Shown: piece by piece, positions 1 to 7,903 of the stretch | How positions within the stretch are numbered: position 1 is the first letter of the stretch | Layout: each line of letters starts with the position of its first letter | Assembly (NCBI GenBank): GCA_937901435.1 | Contig: CALGTJ010000818.1 | Coordinates: 1 to 11,633 of the forward strand | Length of the DNA stretch: 11,633 nucleotides | Reading direction: 5' to 3' | Source of the DNA: an uncultured Rhodobacter sp. | GTDB lineage: Bacteria; Pseudomonadota; Alphaproteobacteria; Rhodobacterales; Rhodobacteraceae | Translations under genes and position numbers: made by a program | The notes under the pieces: generated by a model | Databases searched by the model: none | What the model was told of the DNA's origin: nothing | Seen by the model: only the letters and a program-made list of their open reading frames with translations

Positions 1-39
1 CAAAGCAAGGGCCGAAAGCCCGAAAACACGTCTTTTCAT
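1..39 (-). CDS. 5' end of an exported protein (partial)
   Basis: Only the first 13 codons are inside the window. They read MKRRVFGLSALAL on the minus strand, which is the start of a signal peptide: two arginines followed by a hydrophobic run. A strong ribosome binding site, GGGAGG (complement of 45-50), lies 5 nt before the ATG at 39-37, so the start is well supported. The gene is transcribed away from the LysR-type regulator at 206. Such regulators often control the divergent neighbour, and exported solute-binding proteins (TctC or TRAP DctP types) are common there. The visible residues cannot identify the family, so that is only a guess. Confidence 0.65.
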   Translation of the reverse strand, partial: MKRRVFGLSALAL

Positions 40-161
40 GTAATCCTCCCAGATCTTATGAGGCCCTTTGCGGACCGAAACCCTTGTGAGCAAGAGCTTG
101 ATTGCAGACGGACAGCCCGCCTTGGCGTTACAGTAGCGTCCGTTTCTCATAACAATCAAAT

Positions 162-198
162 ATCTATAATTGCGATTTGCATACCGCTTACGATATGC
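162..198 (+). promoter_or_regulatory. Promoter and possible LysR operator in the divergent intergenic region
   Basis: A perfect TATAAT -10 hexamer lies at 165-170, about 35 nt before the ATG at 206; the -35 (near 143-148, TTTCTC) is weak. Overlapping it, ATC at 162-164 and GAT at 174-176 form a small dyad that fits the T-N11-A LysR box (T163, A175). A second dyad, GCATA at 179-183 and TATGC at 194-198, ends 7 nt before the start codon. Both are where an autoregulating LysR protein could bind. The -10 box also argues against the upstream TTG start at 170. The rest of 40-205 shows no other clear element. Confidence 0.4.
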
Positions 199-205
199 GT
201 GCCCG

Positions 206-1138
206 ATGCAAGGGATTCTAAACCGCCTTCAATGGCGGCATCTTCGGTTGATCCACGTGATAGGGGCGCATGGGCAGTTGTCGCGCGCCGCGCAACGTCT
301 ATCGATCACCCAACCCGCCGCCTCGCGGATGCTGGGCGAAATCGAGACAGAGCTGGGTCATGCCTTGTTTGACCGCACGCCCAAAGGCATGACCGCCACC
401 CCCATCGGTGAGGTTCTGATCCGACACGCGGGCACGCTGTTGCAGGGGCTTGCGGCGACCGTGGACGAGGTCAGCGCCTTTGGCGCGGGCAAGACCGGAT
501 CGGTGCGCGTCGGCTCTGTCACCGGGGCGGCAGTGGCCTATCTCGTTCCGGCTGTTCAGGTTCTCAAACGCGAGGCGATCGGGGCGGATGTGCATATCCA
601 CGTCGGCCCAAGCTCTGCGCTGATTGATGGGCTGATGTCGGGCGAGTTTGACTATATCCTGTCCCGAATGCCGCCCGACCGTGACCTTCGCGAGTTGGAT
701 ATCTTGCGCGGTCGGGTCGAAACGATTGAGTTCCTGATCCGACCGGGCCATCCTTTGCTGGATCTGAATACGCCGACATTACAAGACCTTACAGGCTATG
801 GCTGGGTCATTCAGGCCAGCGGAACACCGATGCGCCAAGCAGTCGAAGAAAGCTTTGTGACCCATAACGTCCCCCTGCCCGAAGAGATCGTGAACACGGC
901 CTCGCTGCTGGTGATGATCGCCTATTTGCAGACCTCTGATTGCATCGCCCCGGTTTCCAGCGAGGTGGCGGATCTGCTGCGCACGACCCAGGCAGGCGGC
1001 GTGCGCACCGTCAAAACCCGGCAATCCCTTATCGTCACGCCCTATCACCTGATCCAGAAACGCAACACGATGATAAGCCCGCTGGCCGAACGTTTGCGCG
1101 ACCTTGTGATCGCCGCTTTGTCGCAGGCACCGCCATAA
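206..1138 (+). CDS. LysR-type transcriptional regulator
   Basis: 310 residues, the usual LysR length. Residues about 6-64 are the winged helix-turn-helix (LSRAAQRLSITQPAASRM, then LFDRTPKGM), and about 80-300 form the periplasmic-binding-protein-like effector domain, starting with GSVRVGSVTGAAVAYLVPA. The style resembles the GbpR/PcaQ branch, whose members sense sugars or aromatic and organic acids, but I cannot name the ligand. I start it at ATG 206 (MQGILNRLQW), just before the first helix. An in-frame TTG at 170 would add 12 residues but overlaps the -10 box. No clear Shine-Dalgarno precedes 206. It is divergent from the exported protein at 39-1, its most likely target. It ends in TAA and is followed by 103 bp with no recognisable feature except the next gene's ribosome binding site. 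Confidence 0.93.
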   Translation: MQGILNRLQWRHLRLIHVIGAHGQLSRAAQRLSITQPAASRMLGEIETELGHALFDRTPKGMTATPIGEVLIRHAGTLLQGLAATVDEVSAFGAGKTGSVRVGSVTGAAVAYLVPAVQVLKREAIGADVHIHVGPSSALIDGLMSGEFDYILSRMPPDRDLRELDILRGRVETIEFLIRPGHPLLDLNTPTLQDLTGYGWVIQASGTPMRQAVEESFVTHNVPLPEEIVNTASLLVMIAYLQTSDCIAPVSSEVADLLRTTQAGGVRTVKTRQSLIVTPYHLIQKRNTMISPLAERLRDLVIAALSQAPP

Positions 1139-1225
1139 CGCCGTGAAAACCGCGTGAATCCCGGACAAAACACGCAAATCCTCTGCAAAACTCAGGGAAA
1201 CCGCGTAGCTTGCAAGGGCAGACCA

Positions 1226-1233
1226 GAGGGAGG
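1226..1233 (+). promoter_or_regulatory. Ribosome binding site of the subtilase gene
   Basis: GAGGGAGG, 8 nt before the ATG at 1242. It fixes that start. Confidence 0.75.
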
Positions 1234-1241
1234 CACAGCGC

Positions 1242-3203
1242 ATGGCGTGGAAAAAGGCAGAGTTGGACCCGCAGACCGCGGCGTTCTTAACACAAGAGGC
1301 CCTGTTAGCCGCAGAACATGCGCCAACGGGGTTTCATCTGGCCTTTGTCCGTCTGGCCTATGGAACCCTTGCCGAGGCGAGGGATTTTGTCGATTTCATT
1401 GCGCATCAAATGACGCTGGACCCAGCCCAAACCGGGCTATGGATGCGGAGGGCAGAACAGGATTTGCTCGTAGAACGGCTTGAAATGGCATTACAATCGG
1501 GGGCGCAGACCGGCGTGATCTCTGCTCTGCTTTATCTGCGCGATCTCGTGACACACCCGCTGCGCGACCATTTTCCGGGTATGGTTATAACTGGCAAAGC
1601 GGCCCCGCAACCGCACAATATGACGCCCCGTCTCGGCATCATCGACGACGGCCTCCCCTACCTGAACCGGCGTTTTCGCCGGCAAGACGGGCAGACCCAA
1701 ACCAGCCGCATCGCAGCCCTTTGGATGCAAAAGCCCGGGCTGGGTGCAATCTGTGGGCGGGTGATCGAACGCGATGAAATCTCTGCCAGCTTCACCGCTG
1801 ATCTGGACGAAGCCAACCAGTATCGCGCCGATCATATAGGCCTCGGCGCGGCCCCTTGGCATCGCCGCGCAAGCGAGCATCGTGTCACGCATGGCGCGCT
1901 GGTGATGGATCTGGCGGCCGGGGCCGAGCCTGACGACACCCGCGATCCGATGCGTGCGGTCGATATATTCGCCGTGCAACTGGCCACACAAAGCGTCAAG
2001 GACAGCTCTGGTCGCCGCCTGCGCGAGGCTATTCTGCGCGGCCTGCGTTGGATCACCCGCCGCGCGCTCGAAGAGCAGACACACCGCCCCTTGGTGATCA
2101 ATATAAGCCTTGGCGCGATGGACGGCCCGCGCGTCTCGGTCGCGGGATACGCCAAGCTGATCGAGCAAGAGACCAAGGATTACAAGGCCTTGTCGGGCCA
2201 CGACTTGACCGTCACCGCCGCCTTTGGCAATGCCCATCGCAACCGTCAGGTCGCCACCGCCAAACCCGATGGCACGTTAACGGACGCCGCCCCAGCCGAA
2301 ATCACATGGCGCATCCTGCCCGAAGACCGCACCGAAAGCCTGCTTCAGATCCGCCTGATCGCCCCCACAGATCGGCTGGAAGGTCGTTTGGCAGATCGGC
2401 AATTGAAAGAGATGCACATCCAGATCGAAGCGCCGGGCAAACCCGCAAGTCAATGGATGAAGGTCAAAGATGGCCTCTGTCGGATTTCGCCCGATGGATC
2501 GACCCGCTATTGGTGCGCGCTGACATCACGGGACGAGACCTCTGTCAGCATGATCGCCGCAGTCGTCGTCGCCCCCACAGCCCGGCCAACAGAGCCGGAC
2601 GTGACAGGCACCCCCCCACATATAGCGTCCCTTGCCCCTGCTGGCGGCTATATCATCCGGGTGCGCAACAGCGGCGCGCCGGTCGAGTGGGCGCTACAGA
2701 TCCAGCGCGACGATACGCCGGCGGGCTTTGCCGCGCATGGGCGTCAGTCCTATTTCGACCACAAGGACGCCTATGGCTGGGATCTGGAGACCCGCGATTG
2801 GACCGATCCAAGCGCCTCTGCGATCACCCGGTAGGGCAGCTATAGCGACCTCTGCGCCGAAACCGCGCCCGCAATCAAGACAGTCGGGGCCGCGTTCCAG
2901 CCGTTTGGCGCCCCCGCCGCGATCCCGTCCCGCTATTCCAGCGCGGGGACAGACCTGCGCGTGATCGGCCCGACCCAAGGCCCAGAGCACTCTGTGATCG
3001 TGGATCGCTCGCACTTTGCCCCCGGTTTTCGCGCCTCCGGTGTGCTAAGCGGCAGTTTCGCCCGCCTCAGCGGCACCAGCGCCGCCGCTCCTATCTTGGC
3101 GCGCCAATTACTGCTGCAGTCCGCCGCCTTGGGAGTGACCGGGCCGCAAGACAACCGCCTCGGACCACTTGTGCCAAATGCCAAGGCGTTTACCCGCAGC
3201 TAA
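1242..3203 (+). pseudogene. Subtilisin-family (S8) serine protease gene interrupted by in-frame TAG at 2832-2834
   Basis: Codons 1-530 are open, codon 531 is TAG, and the same frame stays open from 2835 to a TAA at 3201-3203 (654 codons in all). The triad is visible only across the stop: Asp135 in IIDDG, His217 in THGALVMDLAAG, oxyanion Asn330 in AAFGN with the NISLG strand at 287-291, then Ser613 in LSGTSAAAP (AGC at 3078-3080), preceded by SRYSSAGTD, typical of subtilases. Thus the 530-residue product has Asp, His and Asn but no nucleophile. About 280 residues, apparently an inserted beta-rich domain, separate Asn330 from Ser613. No signal peptide is visible; residues 1-125 are a mostly helical extension, possibly a propeptide or partner-binding domain. 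Substrate is unknown. Alternatives are a sequence error or amber readthrough; other genes in the window end in TAG, so the codon has not been reassigned. Confidence 0.87.
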
Positions 3204-3242
3204 GCCCGCGCGCCACGCGACTAATTACACAATAACAAAAAC

Positions 3243-4430
3243 TTACGCCCATTCTGCCGTGACCTTACCCCAGATTTCTGGCAGCATGGAATTGGGCACA
3301 GGCGCGGCGATGGTAAGTGGCACCGCGCCGCGCGTGATCCCACCCAGTGATGCCTCTGTGCCAGCCGCAGTTGGGGCTACATTTGGCGCCACAGTCGGGA
3401 CCAGGTTCGATAAAAGCGCACAAAAGCTGTCGATGTCGAAATCCCCATGCCATGCACTGGCCGGATCACACCAAACGGTGCCATCCAAAGACAAGGGCAG
3501 AACCGTCCCCGCCCCATCCAGATGCGCCACAAACGCCTGCCCCAGAGCGACCCCAAGCAAGGCACCCGCCGCACTGTCGACCGGATAATGCACCCCGGCC
3601 ACCGTGCGGTTCTGCGCGATGCGCGCCGCTACCCGGTACAGGGCCCGCGCGCCGGAATTGGCCGTCAGATCCGGAAATGCCCCCGTCGCCAGACGTTGCA
3701 GGATCGCCGCGATCAGAAAGCTTTCGACCGCATGGGCACTTGGAAACGCACCATGCCCCGGCGTTGCGATCGGGGGATGCACCTTTGGCGCAAGGTCGTG
3801 CGGGCGCGGGGAAGAAAAGTGATGTTTGATCGGATAGGTAACCAGGCGCGAGACGGTTCTTGCCGCATCGATAAACCCTAGTGTCCAGCGTTTGGCGACA
3901 GGGTGCAGTGGCGTCATTCCTGCAAAGAAAGGCATAATATCATCGACCTGCACAAGGATCTCTGCCATGCGATCCGCTCGCAGATCGCCCCATGTGCGCA
4001 CATGGGTCAGTTGCGATTTGAACGCATTGAGGCTGGGCGGCCGGATGGTCAGCAGCGGCGAAAACTCTGTCTTTTCGGCTGTCGCAACACTGGCAAATTT
4101 TGCAATCGCCCCGCCGTTCTGACCCGGAACCGACAAGACCAAGCGGGTAAGATCATGGTGGATAACGGCGTCGCGCGGCAAAGCATCAAGTTTGTCAAAG
4201 CTCGACCAATCACCGGATGGGCTGGGCACGTCTCCTGCAGGTGTCGGGGGCGTTGCCGCAGATCCGTCCCAATATCCACTTATGCCTTCGGCGGTGCTTG
4301 CAAGTGCTGCGGCCAACAACGGAGACGTACCAGTTCCACCAGCGGAATGGGGCCCGTGCGGGCCATGCGGGCCGTGTGGTCCGTGTGGTCCGTGCGGCCC
4401 GTGTGGGCCCAAAATTGTGTTCAGACTCAT
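3243..4430 (-). CDS. PAP2 / vanadium-haloperoxidase-fold protein with N-terminal Gly-Pro-His repeats
   Basis: 395 residues. All three PAP2 superfamily signatures are present in order: K-x6-RP (Lys202, Arg209-Pro210 in KHHFSSPRP), PSAH (Pro230 to His233), and R-x5-H-x3-D (Arg275, His281, Asp285 in [12 protein letters not shown]). In this superfamily these bind phosphate or vanadate; His281 would be the nucleophile (phosphatase) or vanadate ligand (haloperoxidase), His233 the acid-base residue. The soluble, long-N-terminus architecture without clear membrane helices fits the haloperoxidase-like branch better than membrane lipid phosphatases, but sequence alone does not settle phosphatase against haloperoxidase. 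No signal peptide. I start at ATG 4430 (MSLNTILG) because GAGGGG lies 10 nt upstream; an in-frame start at 4517 would add 29 unlikely residues. The gene converges on the subtilase (39 bp gap, no clear terminator) and diverges from the SARP regulator across 194 bp. Confidence 0.88.
   Translation of the reverse strand: MSLNTILGPHGPHGPHGPHGPHGPHGPHSAGGTGTSPLLAAALASTAEGISGYWDGSAATPPTPAGDVPSPSGDWSSFDKLDALPRDAVIHHDLTRLVLSVPGQNGGAIAKFASVATAEKTEFSPLLTIRPPSLNAFKSQLTHVRTWGDLRADRMAEILVQVDDIMPFFAGMTPLHPVAKRWTLGFIDAARTVSRLVTYPIKHHFSSPRPHDLAPKVHPPIATPGHGAFPSAHAVESFLIAAILQRLATGAFPDLTANSGARALYRVAARIAQNRTVAGVHYPVDSAAGALLGVALGQAFVAHLDGAGTVLPLSLDGTVWCDPASAWHGDFDIDSFCALLSNLVPTVAPNVAPTAAGTEASLGGITRGAVPLTIAAPVPNSMLPEIWGKVTAEWA
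4347..4409 (-). repeat. Seven tandem 9-bp units encoding Gly-Pro-His
   Basis: Seven uninterrupted GPH triplets (residues 8-28 of the PAP2-fold protein). Third codon positions differ between units (GGC, GGG and GGA; CCA, CCG and CCC; CAC and CAT), while the amino acids do not. The plus strand shows Cys-Gly-Pro repeats in another frame; that is a shadow. Confidence 0.95.
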
Positions 4431-4588
4431 CTTTCGCGTTCCCCTCGTCTTTCTCCTGCTCTGGACCCCAACGCCACAACGCCGGGTACGCCCAAGACAA
4501 ACGGCACTTTTGCACAAAAATTAACACTCTTCGCGTGAAAAGAGCGCAAAAATAGAGAACGCAACAGGCCGTCAGAAATACTATTTTG

Positions 4589-4604
4589 CAATTGTTTGAA
4601 ATTG
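4589..4604. promoter_or_regulatory. AT-rich dyad upstream of the SARP regulator gene
   Basis: The motif CAATTGTTTGAAATTG has CAATT and AATTG arms and ends 20 nt before the GTG at 4625. The surrounding 194 bp (4431-4624) between the divergent PAP2-fold and SARP genes is AT-rich and must carry both promoters; I see no convincing -35/-10 pair. Another small inverted repeat, CTCTT at 4527-4531 and AAGAG at 4540-4544, is nearby. The role is inferred from position only. Confidence 0.25.
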
Positions 4605-4624
4605 AGAGAAGATAAGGCGCTAAC

Positions 4625-6243
4625 GTGGGGTGGGGACTTTTCGTGGCCAAGATACGAATACAACTGACCGGCCAGTTTCAAGTGCTGGCAGGCGATGGGA
4701 CGGATATCACGCCGGGCAGCGCCAAAAGTCGTGGCCTGTTGTGTATTCTTTGTCTGTCCCCCCGCCTGGTGCGCAGCCGTCGCTGGATCGAGGGACTGCT
4801 TTGGTCTGACCGGGGCGAAAAGCAGGCCCAGGAAAGCCTGCGAACGGAACTGTCCAAAATGCGCCGTGCGTTCGGAGCGTCCAAAGACGTGCTGGGCGCC
4901 GATAACATGAACATCAGTCTGGATCGCAGCCGTGTGGCGGTCGACATTCTGGATGAACCCTACCGGGCGGCGATGGCCCTGCGCGAAGGCGATGAACTGT
5001 TCGAGGGCGTTCTGGCGCGCAGCCCCGGTTTCGACGAGTGGCTGCGCGGCACCACGCTTGAGCAGACCGAACGCCTGCTGAACGTCGCAGAGCCTCGGCC
5101 AGCGCCCGTGTTTATTGTTTCTGCCGAAGCGATTTCGCCAAAAGACGCACCGGCCAGAGTGCTGGCAGAGTCGCTGGCGAGTTCGATCGAGCAGAAAATC
5201 GGCGAATACACCAATGTAAATGTCATTGCGCCGGACGTGGTTCAGATGCAAATTGCGACCGGGCAACGGGGCCTGCGCCTGACAATCCGTACGGCAATGG
5301 GCTCTGGTGGCAAGGCGGATGTGTTTATCAGAATGGACCGGCTGGAGGACGCGCGGCGTCTGGATATCCTGCGCCACTCGGTGCCCGCCGAAAGAAGCGG
5401 TTTCTTTGACCGCGAAATCGCTGATGCGGTCTCGTATGAAGCGGTGCAGGTTGTTTTGGCGGCGCTGCATTCGACGAACACCCCCGCAACAGAGGCCGAT
5501 CGCGCTGACGCTTGGGTCACAGAGGCGGCCGAGGACATCATGTCCGCCGTTCCCTCGCGGCTGGTGCGGGGCAAATCCTTGCTGGATCGCGTCCAACTGA
5601 TCGAAGAAGAAAACCCGCGCGCCTTGGCCTGGCGGGCGATGTTGGCGATGACCATGCGCAACGAACGTGTGCTGAAAGACCAATGGCTGTGTGACGAAGA
5701 GGTCGCCTATCTACAGCGCCGGGCCTTTGAACTTGCGCCGCGCAATGGAATGGTGATGGGGTTGGCAGCCTCAGTGCAAGCTATGGCACCGGTGACATGG
5801 CCTTTGCCCGCGCGACCTCTGATATGGCATTGCGGCGCAGTCAGTCGGACCCTTACGCGATCATGGCAAACGCGGTTTTATCCTTGCGTGATAACCGCTT
5901 GGACGATGCGGTGGCAAAGGCGATGCGGGCGCGCAGGATCGCTTTATCTTCGTCGCATCTGCACTGGTGGGAAATGGCTGTCGCCCTTACAAAGATCGCC
6001 GCTGGCGATACCGCCTCTGCGCGCGCGCATGTGGAAAGCGCCTTTGCGCTCGCCCCGGAATTTCGTGCGGCGGGTCGCCATCTGTATGCGCTGAACCTGC
6101 ACGCGCGCGATGAACAGGCCATCGAGATTTCCGAACGGCTTATGCGGGCACTCGAGCCTGATTTCAGCTTGGATCGGATGCGCGACGACCAGACCTACCC
6201 CGCTTCGACGATCCGCCGGTCGGGGCTTTTGAATGTGGGGTAA
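4625..6243 (+). pseudogene. SARP-type transcriptional regulator with TPR C-terminus, frameshifted near 5780
   Basis: Residues about 9-108 are an OmpR/SARP-like winged helix followed by the start of a BTAD-type region (KIRIQLTGQFQV, LLWSDRGEKQAQESLRTELSKMRRAFG). Residues about 160-255 resemble the TolB-N-like segment seen in other proteobacterial SARP/CadC-like regulators (LAESLASSIEQKIGEYTNVNVI). From about 300 on it is helical and TPR-like. The first frame runs sensibly to residue 385 (ASVQ, ending 5779), then becomes unlike protein. The TPR sequence resumes in the -1 frame at TAT 5782 (YGTGDMAFARATSDMA) and continues to TAA 6241-6243. One missing base at about 5780-5782 would restore a 539-residue protein. 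There is no slippery heptamer, so programmed frameshifting is unlikely. Start is GTG 4625 (AAGG 7 nt upstream) or GTG 4643 (GGGG 7 nt upstream, giving MAKIRIQL). The DNA-binding part is intact, so a truncated product could still bind. Confidence 0.82.
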
Positions 6244-6267
6244 CAGTCCGTTGCGCGGGATGTGGTT

Positions 6268-7626
6268 CTAGGTCAACGCCTCGCGCAAATCCGTGAGGCT
6301 GGTGATTTTGCGCCCATCGGGCAAAAGACCCTCTGCCGGACTCCACTCTTTTCGTGCCGCAGTGCCCTGATGCCAATAGGACCAGTCATCGACCACCAAA
6401 AGGCCGAGTAACGTATTTGCCACCAAAGCGCTGCCCAAGGGGCCAAGGGTTTCACCTTTTCCCAGGATTTCGGCCTCTTTGTGGATATAGAACCAAAGCG
6501 GCGTGTCCTGCACAAAGCCCGCGTGGTCCAGCGCCGCGCCTGTGCGCCCGGATGTCAATTGAGCAACCGACAGAGATTGCAGGGGCAATCCGGTGGTTTG
6601 CGCAATTTCGGCAAGGCAGGATTGCGCAGATGGCAGGTTCAGGTGATGACTGGTGCGCATGGCATCTGTGGCAGCCCCGGCCTCCAGCACCCGAAATGCA
6701 GCTGCCGAGAATTCCAGCGGAATAGGCAAGTGCCCCTTGGGATCGACCGGCACAGCGCTGGCCATTTGGCGATACAGCGGGGCCTCGTCCGCGATCACCT
6801 GATCAAGCGTCTCAGCATGACAAATCTGGCGCAAAAAGACATTCACCACCAACCACTGATACTGCCAGCGCACATGATCCCGGGCGCGGTCAAACAATGC
6901 GTCACTGCCGCGCGCACCCAAGGCATGTTCACCGTAAGTCCCTGCAATCGCGTTGTGAAACTGCAAAAGCGTTCGGTGCATAGCGGCGACAGATTGCGCC
7001 TCTTGCGGCTCGCCCCCCAAGCCAAGCGGACAGTGCCCGCCGGGCCTGTGCAACGTGCCATTTGCATCCATGTGAAAGAATAAATCGCGGATATCGTCAC
7101 AGGTCTGTGCTGCCTGCGGCGACGCGGTGGCCATCGCGAAAGGCTCGCATTGTCCCTCGGCCTGCTCGGTCAAAGTCATAAATCGCGTGTCCAGCAGTTT
7201 GGTTTTGTCCTTTGGATCCCGCAAAAGAGCAGTCAGCTTGCGGCCATAATTGCCCTGCTTGAGGCAGCCTGCATAGACCGTGTCCAGATCCATCGCGCCG
7301 CTGCGGGTATTGGCCATGCCGTGGATGACGTCGCAGCGGGCCATGGGGTTCGGTCCGCTCGGCGCGGTTTGCATCGCACCCAGACCCACGTCACCGGAAA
7401 TGTCCTGAGCGATGAATTGTGCCAAAGTCGCCGTCTCTGCCGACAGGTCCAGCGCCACACTGTCACGCACCGATTGCGCAAGGCGATCAAGACGCCGCAA
7501 CGTCGTGCGATCATGGGCCATTTCCGGGCTGTTGGGAAAATAATAGTGATAGCCCTGTCCTGCGTCGGGTGTGGTTTCGTCATAGAGCGGCAGAAGACTG
7601 GTCAAATTCGCCTTGGTAAAGATCAT
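6268..7626 (-). CDS. Animal-type heme peroxidase homologue lacking the heme-site residues (probable pseudoenzyme)
   Basis: 452 residues and an intact frame. The order of motifs matches bacterial members of the animal heme peroxidase family (PF03098): AQFIAQDISGD (69-79), DLDTVYAG (113-120), YGRKL (127-131), the helix HRTLLQFHNAIAG (217-229), ARDHVRWQYQWLVVNVFL (248-265), PLEFSAAAFR (303-312), and the C-terminal LGPLGSALVANTLLGLL (394-410). The expected key residues are absent. The distal Asp-His of QFIDHD is Ala73-Gln74. The catalytic Arg and ester-forming Glu of the GDPRxxE region read GEPQEAQ (205-211). The proximal His expected in YRFGHS after EFSAAA is replaced (FRVLEAGAATDAMR). No heme catalysis is therefore expected. 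Start at ATG 7626 is preceded by GGGGG 6 nt upstream; ATG 7632 and ATG 7719 are in-frame alternatives. It converges on the SARP gene with a 24-bp gap. Confidence 0.8.
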   Translation of the reverse strand: MIFTKANLTSLLPLYDETTPDAGQGYHYYFPNSPEMAHDRTTLRRLDRLAQSVRDSVALDLSAETATLAQFIAQDISGDVGLGAMQTAPSGPNPMARCDVIHGMANTRSGAMDLDTVYAGCLKQGNYGRKLTALLRDPKDKTKLLDTRFMTLTEQAEGQCEPFAMATASPQAAQTCDDIRDLFFHMDANGTLHRPGGHCPLGLGGEPQEAQSVAAMHRTLLQFHNAIAGTYGEHALGARGSDALFDRARDHVRWQYQWLVVNVFLRQICHAETLDQVIADEAPLYRQMASAVPVDPKGHLPIPLEFSAAAFRVLEAGAATDAMRTSHHLNLPSAQSCLAEIAQTTGLPLQSLSVAQLTSGRTGAALDHAGFVQDTPLWFYIHKEAEILGKGETLGPLGSALVANTLLGLLVVDDWSYWHQGTAARKEWSPAEGLLPDGRKITSLTDLREALT

Positions 7627-7752
7627 GGTCATCCCCCTTGCAAGCACCGCGACGCCGAAGGCAGGTGCCAGATTCTCACACCGCGCAACGACCGCTGCGA
7701 CAGAGAACCTTTGTTTCATTACAAAAAAGCTAATGGGATTCGGATCTCGTGA

Positions 7753-7770
7753 CTGTGAAGCTGTTCACAG
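7753..7770. promoter_or_regulatory. Perfect 7-bp dyad upstream of the peroxidase-like gene
   Basis: CTGTGAA (7753-7759) and TTCACAG (7764-7770) are separated by GCTG. The dyad is 127 bp upstream of the chosen start at 7626. It is shaped like a dimeric regulator's operator. It is not a terminator of the minus strand because the T-run lies on its 5' side in that direction. Function is inferred. Confidence 0.35.
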
Positions 7771-7804
7771 CCAGAAAAAAATCCTAAAAATTAGAAAGAA
7801 TATC

Positions 7805-7867
7805 AAGACCTGCCCCTCCAAAACAAAGGCGGTTTTTCCTTATGGATCGGTCACCGCCACAGGTCTT
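7805..7867 (-). terminator. Nested inverted repeats, probable Rho-independent terminator of the upstream minus-strand genes
   Basis: Reading the minus strand, GGCGGT (7858-7853) pairs with ACCGCC (7833-7828), and TTTGTTTT (7827-7820) follows directly: a plausible, long-loop intrinsic terminator 45 bp after the stop of the 8316-7904 gene. Inside the loop a further TCC/GGA pairing is possible. An outer 8-bp inverted repeat, AAGACCTG (7805-7812) and CAGGTCTT (7860-7867), encloses the whole, so an extended stem could form. No long ORF covers 7720-7903. The span 7627-7903 holds this structure, the dyad at 7753-7770 and presumably the promoter of the peroxidase-like gene. Confidence 0.45.
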
Positions 7868-7903
7868 CGGGGACAGGTGCCGCATCGGCCGGATGGGTGG
7901 GAT

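Noticed and set aside
170..205. Upstream TTG start adding 12 residues to the LysR regulator
   Set aside because: It begins inside the TATAAT -10 box, and the added residues precede the normal LysR N-terminus.
4192..4524. Plus-strand frame with Cys-Gly-Pro repeats
   Set aside because: It is the antisense shadow of the GPH repeat; the minus-strand protein has complete PAP2 motifs and a ribosome binding site.
5774..5790. Programmed -1 frameshifting in the SARP gene
   Set aside because: The crossover sequence GTGCAAGCTATGG has no X XXY YYZ slippery heptamer and I saw no obvious downstream stem.
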